IMG/VR virus record: IMGVR_UViG_3300042894_004759
Coordinates: 1-32,768 of that record
Origin: a virus
Reading direction: 5' to 3' (one strand)
Length of the DNA stretch: 32,768 bases
Shown here one piece after another: positions 15,939 to 24,063 of this stretch. Every line of letters begins with the position of its first letter. The stretch's first letter is position 1. The notes beneath the pieces are model-generated. The model had not been told where the DNA came from. It searched no databases and saw only the letters and a list, made by a program, of their open reading frames with translations. A program made the translations under genes and the position numbers.

Positions 15939-18398
15939 ATGCCATCAAGAAATTTATCCGCAACATTAACTAATCTAGTTAGCGTAACTGGTAACGGAAA
16001 TGTTGTATTTTCGGGTAGCCCAACGATTGATTCTCCTATAATTACAACTAATATAGGATTACCAACTGGAAATACTGCGGCACGCCCAGCCACGCCAACT
16101 GCGGGTAATTTAAGATTTAATAGTGACGTATCTTCATTCGAAGGATACAATGGAACGAAATGGGGTTCAATCGGTGGTGGATTAGCTCCAACTTCTATTA
16201 AAACCTCCAGCGGTTTTGTTGCTGTTGCAAATGATTTAGTTCGTTGTAATACAGCTTCCGGAGCATTTTCAATAGCATTTCCATCCAGTCCAACTGATGG
16301 AGATATTATTGGAATTGTTGATATTGCTAATAGATTTAATACATATAATTTAACAATATTAGCTAATACAAAATCTATTGAATTAAATTCTACTTCTTAT
16401 ATTTTAGATGTAAATGGAGCAGCAGTTTCTTTTGTTTATAATTCATCTACGACTAACTGGAAATTATTAAGCATAACAAACTCTCTAGCTAATTCTGCAT
16501 TTTCTCAAGCCAATACAGCAACCGCAACTGGCCAAGCAGCGTTTTCTCAAGCTAACTCTGCATTTTCTCAAGCCAATACAGCAACTACAACTGGCCAAGC
16601 AGCATATACTGCAGCCAATACAGCATTAACTATTGGGCAAGCAGCATATACTCAATCCAATACAGCGATCACAACTGGTCAAGCAGCATTTACTCAAGCT
16701 AATGCTGCTTATAATACAGCCAATACTAAATTTTCTGCCAATGGCGGAACGATTTCTGGATCTGTTACAATTACAACTGATTTAAATGTTACAGGAAATG
16801 TATATCTTAGTGGAAATGTAACGACATTAAGTTCAAATAACCTTTCTATCCATGATCCATTAATTTATTTGGCTGAAGATAATCCATCTAATTTACAAGA
16901 TATTGGTATTGTTGGTAGTTTTACTGGCAATAAATATCAACACACGGGAATTGTTAGGGATGCAACTGATGGAGTTTGGAAATTATTTTCTAACGTATCT
17001 GCTGAACCTACAACTACTATAGATTTTTCTAGTGACGTAGTATATGATACTATTAAAGTTGGAGCAGTAACTGCATCTAATGCCTCATTTACTATTGCAA
17101 CTGGCTCTGCACCATTTACTGTTGTATCTAATACCTTAGTATCAAACCTTAATGTAGATCTCCTTGACGGACAGCATGGAGCATATTATACCGATTTAAG
17201 TAATACCGCGTTGGCTACAGCTAATGCTGCTTATAACAAGGCGAATACGATTACCTCTGGATTAACTTCCACATCTATTCAAACCTCAAATTATACAGCT
17301 GCGGTTAATGATTTAGTTCGTTGTAATACAGCTGCTGGAGCATTCTCGGTTACATTTCCTGCTAGCCCAACTGATGGAGCATTAATTGGGATCTTAGATA
17401 TCGCTGGAACATTTAATGCTAATAACGTTTCATTATTAGCAAATGGTAAAACGATTGAAAATGATTCTACATCGTTATTATTGGATATGAATGGAACTTA
17501 TGTGTCATTCGTCTATAGTTCAGCTACATCAAACTGGAAATTATTGGAAACGCCTTTGGGTGGAACTGGGTTAACTCCTACTCCAATTATTACATCTTCT
17601 TATATTGCAACAGTTAATGATATTGTAAGATGTAATACAGCAGCTGGAGCATTTACGGTTACGTTTCCTGCCGTACCCACTGATGGCGCATTAATTGCTA
17701 TTTCAGATATTGCTGGATCGTTCAATACATATAATTTAACAGTTGTTAAATCTGGAACTGATAAAGTTGAGAATGATACATCAGTAATATTAGATGTAAA
17801 TAATGCATATGTAACGTTTATGTATAACCAATTAACTGCAAATTGGAGATTATTACAAACGCCTTCTATTCCCAGTTTAACCGCTACTCCAATTATTACA
17901 TCTTCTTATACCGCTATGGTTAACGATGTTATTAGATGTAATACAGCTGGCGGTGCATTTGCGGTTACGTTCCCAGCGGATCCTTCTGATGGCAGTAAAA
18001 TTGAAATTATTGACGTTGCCGGAACGTTTTATACAAATAATTTAACGATTAATCGCGGCGGATTTACTACTATTGAAAATGATACGTCAATAGTATTAGA
18101 TATGAATAGCGCTTATGTGTCGTTTATGTATAATTACTCGACGTCAAATTGGAGATTACTACAAACTCCGGTTGGATCGTTAGGTAATGTTATAGCAAAT
18201 ACAACAGTAACGGGTATGGTAAAAGTTTCTGGAGCTGTATTAGCAAATGCAGTTGCCGGAGTGGATTATATGGCAGCGGTGGCTCCTGGAGCCAATAATA
18301 ATATTTTAACAAGTAATGGAACATCTTGGGTTTCTACTACTTCTACAGCAGCATCAACCGGCAAAGCAATTGCCATGTCTATCGTTTTTGGAGGTTAA
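15939..18398 (+). CDS. Tail fibre protein with four RCNTAxGAF domains, 819 residues
   Basis: The N-terminus PSRNLSATLTN is related to the NLS openings of later fibres. Residues about 45-80 read RPATPTAGNLRFNSDVSSFEGYNG followed by WGSIGGG, a common fibre motif. Four beta-domains of about 85 residues follow the pattern VNDLVRCNTAAGAFxVTFP, DGxxI.I.DIA, NN(L/V), VxLDxN.AYVSFMYN, NW(K/R)LL. The first is near residue 88 and the other three lie in the second half. Between domains 1 and 2 are a short QANTA repeat shaft and one copy of the long-fibre module (about residues 265-425). The end has VAGVDYMAA and ILTSNGTSW motifs. Its module is closest in DNA to copy 1 of the long fibre. GAGG precedes the start. 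It is probably a fibre shaft with tip; the target is unknown. Confidence 0.82.
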   Translation: MPSRNLSATLTNLVSVTGNGNVVFSGSPTIDSPIITTNIGLPTGNTAARPATPTAGNLRFNSDVSSFEGYNGTKWGSIGGGLAPTSIKTSSGFVAVANDLVRCNTASGAFSIAFPSSPTDGDIIGIVDIANRFNTYNLTILANTKSIELNSTSYILDVNGAAVSFVYNSSTTNWKLLSITNSLANSAFSQANTATATGQAAFSQANSAFSQANTATTTGQAAYTAANTALTIGQAAYTQSNTAITTGQAAFTQANAAYNTANTKFSANGGTISGSVTITTDLNVTGNVYLSGNVTTLSSNNLSIHDPLIYLAEDNPSNLQDIGIVGSFTGNKYQHTGIVRDATDGVWKLFSNVSAEPTTTIDFSSDVVYDTIKVGAVTASNASFTIATGSAPFTVVSNTLVSNLNVDLLDGQHGAYYTDLSNTALATANAAYNKANTITSGLTSTSIQTSNYTAAVNDLVRCNTAAGAFSVTFPASPTDGALIGILDIAGTFNANNVSLLANGKTIENDSTSLLLDMNGTYVSFVYSSATSNWKLLETPLGGTGLTPTPIITSSYIATVNDIVRCNTAAGAFTVTFPAVPTDGALIAISDIAGSFNTYNLTVVKSGTDKVENDTSVILDVNNAYVTFMYNQLTANWRLLQTPSIPSLTATPIITSSYTAMVNDVIRCNTAGGAFAVTFPADPSDGSKIEIIDVAGTFYTNNLTINRGGFTTIENDTSIVLDMNSAYVSFMYNYSTSNWRLLQTPVGSLGNVIANTTVTGMVKVSGAVLANAVAGVDYMAAVAPGANNNILTSNGTSWVSTTSTAASTGKAIAMSIVFGG

Positions 18399-18788
18399 AT
18401 GGCAGCGCCTAATATCGTCGGTGTGACAACAATCACTGGCAAAACAACTTATTTGACACCATCAGTAAACACTAATGTCGTATTGCTATCCAATGCTACG
18501 TCTAGTGGAAAAGTTATAAAATTAAATAACATTATGGCTACTAATGTTGATGGTACTAATTCAATTAATGCTACAATAGCACTTTATACTAATGGTTCAG
18601 TTGCCCAAGGTAGTGCACCATCAGGTGGTACAGCTTACCCGTTGATCTATACAGTAGCAGTTCCTGCCGGTTCAGCATTATCTTTATTAGATAAATCTGT
18701 GTATCTTGAAGAAAATATGTCTGTTATAGTTACTTCAGGAACTGCAAGTAAAATAAATTATACAGTTTCTTACGAAGAGATTTCATAA
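18399..18788 (+). CDS. Small conserved virion protein, 129 residues, function unknown
   Basis: The sequence contains VVLLSNATSSGKVIKLNNIMATNVDGTNSINATIALY (in parts), then VAVPAGSALSLLDKSVYLEENMSVIVTSG. Proteins of this shape, with SGKV..IN.I...NVDGTNS and LDKS.YLEE, recur next to fibre genes in marine and freshwater T4-like phages and are annotated as structural or unknown. It is predicted to be all beta with no membrane segment. GGAGG lies upstream, it follows directly on the 819-residue fibre, and its stop overlaps the next start (TAATG). It may be a fibre tip or collar subunit, which is inferred from position only. Confidence 0.6.
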   Translation: MAAPNIVGVTTITGKTTYLTPSVNTNVVLLSNATSSGKVIKLNNIMATNVDGTNSINATIALYTNGSVAQGSAPSGGTAYPLIYTVAVPAGSALSLLDKSVYLEENMSVIVTSGTASKINYTVSYEEIS

Positions 18789-19819
18789 TGTCAAGATATC
18801 AAGGTGGCATGATTGGCAGTGTTGCTAATACTCCTAGCGGAACTGCATATACGGGTAGAGCAAATGGAGTATTTCCGCTGCCTCAACAAATTGTAGCAAA
18901 AAGTTCATCCTTATGGGCAATAGGTCAAACAGTACCTAATGCACCGACTATAGGGACTGCTACTGGTACTGGTGCTACGTCAATTTCAGTAGCCTTTATT
19001 CCTCCCGTACAGAATGGCGGTTCTACTATCACAAGTTATACTGTTACGAGTTCTGGCGGACAAACTGCTACAGGAGGAAGTTCTCCGATTGTTGTTACAG
19101 GGTTAACTACAGGTACGAGTTATACGTTTACAGTTACAGCTACTAATGCATTAGGAACAAGTGTTAGTTCAGGCACATCTAATAGTGTGTTGTTAATATC
19201 TGATCCGTATTTCAGTTCAGTTAGTTTACTGTTAAATGGTGATACTCTTACCGATTTGAGTAGTAGTCCTAAGACTATTACTAATAATGGTTCTGTTACT
19301 GTTAATACTACTACTAAAAAGTATGGTACTGGTAGTATGGCGTTTAGTGGTAGTAATTATTTGACGGCAAACGCAGGTTCGTTAGTTGCAATGGGTACCG
19401 GTGATTATACTGTAGAGTTCTGGTTTTATCAAACATCTGTGCCTGGTAACCAGGCACAGATGTTTGATACTAGAAACGCTTACCTAAACGGTATTATTGT
19501 AGCTAACGGCACCAATCGAGCACCTTATTTTTATTCTGGAAATTCATATGTAATATCATCAGTAATCACTAATTTAAATCAGTGGTACCATATTGCTGCT
19601 GTTAGATCCGGTACAACTATGACAATGTACTTAAACGGAGTAAATGTTGGTAGCGCCACTTCAACCGATAATATAGTCGGAACTAATTGCTACATTGGTC
19701 AGTCTTATGATTTATATCAAGCTACATTTGGTTACATCGACGACCTACGCATAACAAAAGGCGTAGCACGATACACTTCTAACTTTACTCCACCAACAGC
19801 ATCGTTTCCAACTTTTTAA
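18788..19819 (+). CDS. FN3-LamG adhesin, 343 residues
   Basis: An N-terminal segment of about 45 residues ends in SSLWAIGQTVPNAP. A fibronectin type III domain follows at about residues 50-137 (P.AP.IGTATGTG..S.SVAF.PP...GGS.ITSYTVTSS through GLTTGTSYTFTVTATNALG). One LamG-like lectin domain fills residues about 143-343, ending GYIDDLRITKGVARYTSNFTPP. The LamG part shares DNA patches with the seven-LamG gene, for example the stretch coding TNNGSVTVNT. A perfect 37-base inverted repeat lies inside the LamG coding region (19430-19466). FN3 and LamG domains are classic phage-surface glycan-binding or spacer domains, so an accessory adhesin is likely. It is coupled to the previous gene by TAATG. 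The 41-residue fibre stub follows after AAGGA. Confidence 0.8.
   Translation: MSRYQGGMIGSVANTPSGTAYTGRANGVFPLPQQIVAKSSSLWAIGQTVPNAPTIGTATGTGATSISVAFIPPVQNGGSTITSYTVTSSGGQTATGGSSPIVVTGLTTGTSYTFTVTATNALGTSVSSGTSNSVLLISDPYFSSVSLLLNGDTLTDLSSSPKTITNNGSVTVNTTTKKYGTGSMAFSGSNYLTANAGSLVAMGTGDYTVEFWFYQTSVPGNQAQMFDTRNAYLNGIIVANGTNRAPYFYSGNSYVISSVITNLNQWYHIAAVRSGTTMTMYLNGVNVGSATSTDNIVGTNCYIGQSYDLYQATFGYIDDLRITKGVARYTSNFTPPTASFPTF
19430..19466. repeat. Perfect 17-bp inverted repeat, three-base loop, inside the FN3-LamG gene
   Basis: The left arm (19430-19446, CAAACATCTGTGCCTGG) is exactly complementary to the right arm (19450-19466), with TAA between them out of frame. It codes for the variable part of the LamG domain, around residues 215-227. 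It can form a very stable hairpin in DNA or RNA. The perfection of the match suggests template-switch correction or a structured mRNA element. Confidence 0.85.
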
Positions 19820-19828
19820 GGAATAAAA

Positions 19829-19954
19829 ATGTCTAAAAATTTATCATCTACCTTAAGAGGAACAAACTACGGTACTTTGCCTGTATTGAATGGTGGTACA
19901 GGAGTAACAACCTCTACTGGTACTACTAATCTTGTTCTGTCTAATCGTAAATAA
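19829..19954 (+). CDS. 41-residue stub of a GGTG-type fibre protein
   Basis: AAGGA nine bases upstream and ATG 19829 open a 41-codon frame beginning MSKNLSSTLRGTNYGTLPVLNGGTG and ending SNRK. This is the same N-terminal collar (NLSxxL, then GGTG) as the fibres at 19992, 23387 and 25009, but the body is missing. It reads as either a truncated paralogue or a decayed gene left by recombination. The TAA stop overlaps a possible late promoter octamer (19950-19957), so the downstream gene may be a separate late transcript. Confidence 0.55.
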   Translation: MSKNLSSTLRGTNYGTLPVLNGGTGVTTSTGTTNLVLSNRK

Positions 19955-19957
19955 ATA
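19950..19957 (+). promoter_or_regulatory. Candidate late promoter element AATAAATA before the 259-residue fibre
   Basis: AATAAATA ends 34 bases before ATG 19992, similar to the spacing seen before the gap ATG at 5009. Sequence after it is AT-rich and unstructured up to the ribosome site AGGAAATAAC. Confidence 0.4.
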
Positions 19958-19991
19958 TGATAATAAACTAAATTTAAGTAGGAAATAACGA

Positions 19992-20771
19992 ATGGCGAAA
20001 AGTCTTTCAAATATAATAAGAACTGCCAGCGGTAGCATTCCATTACAAGTTAGTAATGGCGGAACTGGAACGTCAACGTTAACTGGATTAGTAAAAGCAA
20101 ATGGAACCAATGCTTTCGTTGCTGCTACTGCTGGAACAGATTACTTAATTCCAGGTGGAAATTTAGCTAATTGTACTAATTTATCGTTAACCTCCGGTGT
20201 TACCGGAACTCTTCCTGTTGCTAATGGCGGTACTGGAACATCAACATTAACTGGATTAGTAAAAGCTAATGGAATCAACGCTTTCGTTGCTGCTACTGCT
20301 GGGACGGATTATCTTGCTCCGCCTACCGGAACTTCAATCCTAAAAGCTAATTCTAGTGGTGCATTAGTTAATGCAGTTGCTGGGGTTGATTATGTTTTTG
20401 CTAATACTGCAACAACTTTTACAAAACCGCAAACCCCTTCTACTTCCGCAGAAACTGCTCCATCAACTAATGCAGTTACATGGGATTTGACTACTAATCA
20501 GATTTTCAGAATCAATCTAAATGCTAATATTACTACATTTAATTTAACTGGAACATTAAGCAGTTTAGTTGGTAATCAATATGAAGTTATTATTAGATAT
20601 AATGGCGGATCTACAGTTTCTTGGAATACTAATATGAAATGGACGGCTGCTACTGCTCCAACTTTAACTGGAACTAGTGGTAAAATTGATGTATTAACTT
20701 TTGTCGTAGCAAGCACAGATGGAACCAATTATTATTTGGTTAACACTGGCATTAAATTAAACGTTGGTTAA
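19992..20771 (+). CDS. Tail fibre protein with repeated GGTG collars, 259 residues
   Basis: The protein opens MAKSLSNIIRTASG and has two copies of the unit NGGTGTSTLTGLVKANG then FVAATAGTDYL. They are joined by a GGNLANCTNLSLTSGVTGTLPVA segment, all standard phage fibre motifs. The C-terminal half begins ETAPSTNAVTWDLTTNQIFRINL and is a beta-sandwich-like domain with W(N)TNMKW and TLTGTSGKIDVLTFV. Such a domain ends many fibres and may be the tip. The DNA from about 20157 is nearly the same as at 23550 in the 221-residue fibre, a sign of recent exchange. The ribosome site AGGAAATAAC supports the start. A zinc-knuckle microprotein starts four bases after its stop. Confidence 0.8.
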   Translation: MAKSLSNIIRTASGSIPLQVSNGGTGTSTLTGLVKANGTNAFVAATAGTDYLIPGGNLANCTNLSLTSGVTGTLPVANGGTGTSTLTGLVKANGINAFVAATAGTDYLAPPTGTSILKANSSGALVNAVAGVDYVFANTATTFTKPQTPSTSAETAPSTNAVTWDLTTNQIFRINLNANITTFNLTGTLSSLVGNQYEVIIRYNGGSTVSWNTNMKWTAATAPTLTGTSGKIDVLTFVVASTDGTNYYLVNTGIKLNVG

Positions 20772-20774
20772 ATT

Positions 20775-20894
20775 ATGTTTACATTAATTGGTGTTCCTAA
20801 AGAAAAAGTAAAGTGTCCGCATTGCACTAAAATGGGTGGTATTGGAATTATGAATAGATGGCATTTTGATAATTGTAAGGAGTTAGTAATATGA
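20775..20894 (+). CDS. 39-residue CCHC zinc-knuckle microprotein
   Basis: ATG 20775 opens a 39-codon frame with Cys14, Cys17, His30 and Cys34, spaced CX2CX12HX3C, inside CPHCTKMGGIGIMNRWHFDNC. This motif appears in phages at the end of homing endonucleases and as isolated small proteins, and it likely binds one zinc. Ending TGA overlaps the next gene start by four bases (ATGA). No good ribosome site is visible, so it may depend on coupling to the preceding gene, whose stop is four bases upstream. A short knuckle alone could be a relic of an HNH gene. The pattern is clear enough to call it a real coding unit; the function is unknown. Confidence 0.6.
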   Translation: MFTLIGVPKEKVKCPHCTKMGGIGIMNRWHFDNCKELVI

Positions 20895-22888
20895 GTTTAA
20901 TGTTAAATTCTAATTCTGATGATGGTGAAACTCTTTATTCCGATTCGGTCTTCAGCACATATTTGTACACCGGTAGCGCCTCAACGCCGCAAACTATTAA
21001 CAACGGCATCGATTTAGCTGGTAAGGGTGGGTTGGTTTGGGTAAAATCTAGAAATAATGCATCTGCAACTGCTGGACATGCTCTTTTTGATACAGTTAGG
21101 GGTAGAAGTTATGGACTTGCTACTCAAACAACTGCTGCACAGATTGGTCCTTCAGCAGGAGGGTCTGATTTAGTATCTTTTAACTCAAATGGCTTTACAG
21201 TAGGAAGTAACAATAGTTGGGCTATTAATGTAGGTATTGATTATGCATCATGGACATTCCGCAAAGCTGCGAAGTTTTTTGACATAGTAACATGGACTGG
21301 GGATGGTAATGTTTATCCAGCGAACAGAACTATTAATCATTCTTTAGGTTCAACTCCAGGAATGATTATAATTAAAGTGACATCAGCGACTGATGATTGG
21401 GTTGTTTATCATAATAATTGGTCATATGCGACAAGTAAATGGTTTCGATTAAATACTACAGAAGCGCCTTTAAGTGGAACGACAGTATCAGCTGTAAATT
21501 CAACAAGTTTTACTGTAACAGATCAAGTAGCATATACCGGAGATTCATTAAATCAATTAAATCAAACTTATGTTGCTTATGTTTTTGGTCATGATACAAC
21601 TTCTACTGGCATGATTCAGACTGGAAATTATACAGGTAACGGTAGTGCAACTGGACCTATTGTTTCTTTGGGATGGGAACCGCAATGGTTAATAATTAAA
21701 AATGCTACTGGGACTGGATCATGGCAAATTATTGATAACATGCGCGGAATGTCTGTAGGTGGAGCAGATGCCACTTTACAATCCAATGCATCTACTGCAG
21801 AAACTTCCGTTGATTATGTAAGTCCAACTGCTACTGGGTTTCAAATAACATCAACTTCTGCGGAAGTTAACACAAATGCAGCAACCTACATCTACATGGC
21901 AATCCGCAGACCTAACAAGCCACCAACGAGTGGGACGCAGGTGTTTCAAACTATTACGGCACAAGGCGATTTAGTCCAAACATCAACTGCAACATTTCCA
22001 TTGGATATGCAGTTCAACACTTTTTATGACCAAAGCAACTCAACATATAACAACCAAATAAATGACAGGTTGCGTGGCATAGGTTTTTCACCAACATTTA
22101 ATGCTACGCCACATTTGACAACGGCACTTACAGCCGCTGAAACAACATCAAGCAGCTACCTTGCCTTTAATGGTAATGGCATGGATGTTACAAAATCAGA
22201 TGGGTGGGGTACTTGGAAAGCAATTTTTTACAATTTCAAACGCGCCCCTGGTTTTTTTGATATGGTCTGTTATACAGGGACCAATAGCAACCAAGCTGTT
22301 GCTCACAATTTAGGTGTTATACCTGAGTTAATCTTTGCAAAAAGTAGAAGTATCGTTGCTGACTGGTGCGGTGTTCGTAGAAATGGTGGAAATATTGCTT
22401 TTGGTATGAGTATTAGTAGTGGTGATGCTTTGCAATACGGTGCTAGTTTTCCATTCGTACCGTCCGACATAAGCTTAACAGCTACATCAATGAATCCACA
22501 GTTTTTTGAAAGTAGTGCAGGTACCACTCGAGCAAATGCATTAGGTGGAACCTACGTTGCTTATCTATTCGCCACACTAGCAGGTATATCCAAAGTAGGC
22601 TCTTACACGGGTAATGGCAGCTCACAAACTATAGCATGTGGTTTCGCTGCAGGTGCTAGATTTATCTTAATCAAGCGAACCGATGCGGCTGGGGATTGGT
22701 ATGTATGGGATAGCGCACGAGGTATTGTTGCTGCAAACGACCCACATTTGTCACTCAATACTATTGCAGCTCATGTCACAACTGACGATTCAATTGACCC
22801 AGATAACTCAGGCTTTATTGTGAATCAAGTTGCAGCGACTAATATCAATGTAACATCAGCAACTTATATCTTCTTGGCAATAGCATAG
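20891..22888 (+). CDS. Tail fibre-like protein with DUF7483-type repeats, 665 residues
   Basis: Two or three related segments are visible. The first half shows GGLVWVKSRNN, WTFRKAAKFFDIVTWTGDG, then NHSLGSTPGMIIIKVTSATDDWVVYHNN and YVAYVFGHD. A middle segment has GWEPQWLIIKNATGTGSWQIIDNMRG. The second half repeats FFDMVCYTGTNSNQAVAHNLGVIPELIFAKSR and ends with SYTGNGSSQTIACGFAAGARFILIKRTDAAGDWYVWDSARG. These motifs define a domain often found in phages infecting aquatic bacteria and named DUF7483 to my knowledge. A fibre or baseplate-attached adhesin is inferred from position between fibre genes. AAGGAG lies nine bases upstream and the start overlaps the zinc-knuckle stop. The chaperone at 22896 follows seven bases later and may serve it. 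Confidence 0.75.
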   Translation: MSLMLNSNSDDGETLYSDSVFSTYLYTGSASTPQTINNGIDLAGKGGLVWVKSRNNASATAGHALFDTVRGRSYGLATQTTAAQIGPSAGGSDLVSFNSNGFTVGSNNSWAINVGIDYASWTFRKAAKFFDIVTWTGDGNVYPANRTINHSLGSTPGMIIIKVTSATDDWVVYHNNWSYATSKWFRLNTTEAPLSGTTVSAVNSTSFTVTDQVAYTGDSLNQLNQTYVAYVFGHDTTSTGMIQTGNYTGNGSATGPIVSLGWEPQWLIIKNATGTGSWQIIDNMRGMSVGGADATLQSNASTAETSVDYVSPTATGFQITSTSAEVNTNAATYIYMAIRRPNKPPTSGTQVFQTITAQGDLVQTSTATFPLDMQFNTFYDQSNSTYNNQINDRLRGIGFSPTFNATPHLTTALTAAETTSSSYLAFNGNGMDVTKSDGWGTWKAIFYNFKRAPGFFDMVCYTGTNSNQAVAHNLGVIPELIFAKSRSIVADWCGVRRNGGNIAFGMSISSGDALQYGASFPFVPSDISLTATSMNPQFFESSAGTTRANALGGTYVAYLFATLAGISKVGSYTGNGSSQTIACGFAAGARFILIKRTDAAGDWYVWDSARGIVAANDPHLSLNTIAAHVTTDDSIDPDNSGFIVNQVAATNINVTSATYIFLAIA

Positions 22889-22895
22889 GAACAAA

Positions 22896-23375
22896 ATGGA
22901 AATTTTAATAAAAGAAACTAATCAAGTAATCTCTGAACAAGAATTTAGAAATCTTTATCCTAATACAAGTTTTCCTGCTATTCTTTTAGAAGATATACTG
23001 ACAGATTTTGGTGCTGTTGCAATTCTTGAAGGTCCGCAAGCAACCCCAACATCTCCATATGAATATTCATTTCGAGATGGTATACAAGAGATAAATGGTA
23101 AATATTTTACTAAATATAGTTTAGGACCTATCTTTGTTGATGATGAACATCAAACAGCAGTTCAACAACAATTAGAATACAAAGCAAGAATTGATGAACA
23201 ACAAGCTATTTCTATTAGAAATCAACGAAATGAATTATTAAAAGATAGTGATTGGACGCAAATAGTTGATGCAACAGTTAATAAAGAAATTTGGTTAACA
23301 TATAGACAAGCATTAAGAGATATAACAGCTCAAGAAGGATTTCCATTTAATATAACATGGCCAATCCAACCATAA
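22896..23375 (+). CDS. Tail fibre assembly chaperone (Phage_tail_APC type), 159 residues
   Basis: This is the second chaperone. Residues 1-25 read EILIKETNQVISEQEFRNLYPNTSFP, parallel to the first chaperone. The C-terminal domain has RNELLKDSDWTQIVDATVNKE, then TYRQALRDITAQEGFPFNITWP. The middle differs from the chaperone at 15495, with a longer YEYSFRDGIQEINGKYFTKYS stretch that could set client specificity. It lies eight bases after the DUF7483-like protein and twelve before a fibre of the NLSN type. AGGAA upstream supports the start. Like its relative it should act in the infected cell, on fibre folding, and not remain in the particle. Confidence 0.8.
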   Translation: MEILIKETNQVISEQEFRNLYPNTSFPAILLEDILTDFGAVAILEGPQATPTSPYEYSFRDGIQEINGKYFTKYSLGPIFVDDEHQTAVQQQLEYKARIDEQQAISIRNQRNELLKDSDWTQIVDATVNKEIWLTYRQALRDITAQEGFPFNITWPIQP

Positions 23376-23386
23376 GGAAATAAAGA

Positions 23387-24052
23387 ATGGCAAAAAACCT
23401 TTCGAATTTATTAAAAGTTACTAATACTGCTGCAACGCCAGTTTCATTGGGCGGAACTGGTGTTATGACTTTAACTGGTATCGTTAAAGCAAATGGAACA
23501 AACCCTTTCGTTGCTGCTACTGCTGGAACAGATTACTTGGCTCCAGGCGGAAATTTAGCTAATTGTACTAATCTATCGTTAACCTCTGGTGTTACCGGAA
23601 CTCTTCCTGTTGCTAATGGTGGAACTGGTGTAATAACATTAACTGCTAATAGCGTTATGTTGGGTAATGGAACTTCTTCCGTTCAAACTGTTTCTCCTGG
23701 AAATACAGGTAATGTATTATTGTCAAATGGTACTACTTGGACTTCCTCAGCATTATCAGTAACTCCTACTTGGCAAATTAAAAATACAACATATCTTGCA
23801 GTAGCTAAAGATTATATCCTTGCTAATACCTCTGGTGGCGCATTTACGATTACACTTCCGGTATCCCCTGTAGTTAATGATTTTGTGGCTATTGCTGATT
23901 ATGCAGGAACTTTCGGAACAAATAATTTAACAGCTAATTCTAATGGTAATAAAATAATGGGAACAGTTCAAGATTTTATTTTAAATGTATCCAATAGAAA
24001 TGCAACTTTATTATATGCCGATGCCAATAAAGGTTGGGTAATTACTTTTTAA
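23387..24052 (+). CDS. Tail fibre protein with GGTG collars, 221 residues
   Basis: The opening MAKNLSNLLKVTNTAATPVSL leads to GGTGVMTLTGIVKANG, FVAATAGTDYLAPG and a second GGTG unit (VANGGTGVITLTANSVMLGNGT). VSPGNTGNVLLSNGTTW follows. The last 85 residues form one V..D.I..NTSGGAF.ITLP domain, as in the long fibres but with AKDYILANTSGGAF replacing VNDLVRCNTAAGAF. AAGGAAATAAAG is the ribosome site. It is probably a short fibre whose tip may be the separate glycine-rich protein starting 11 bases downstream. That arrangement, with the tip split from the shaft, is common next to chaperones. The receptor is unknown. Confidence 0.8.
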   Translation: MAKNLSNLLKVTNTAATPVSLGGTGVMTLTGIVKANGTNPFVAATAGTDYLAPGGNLANCTNLSLTSGVTGTLPVANGGTGVITLTANSVMLGNGTSSVQTVSPGNTGNVLLSNGTTWTSSALSVTPTWQIKNTTYLAVAKDYILANTSGGAFTITLPVSPVVNDFVAIADYAGTFGTNNLTANSNGNKIMGTVQDFILNVSNRNATLLYADANKGWVITF

Positions 24053-24063
24053 TAGGAAATAAT

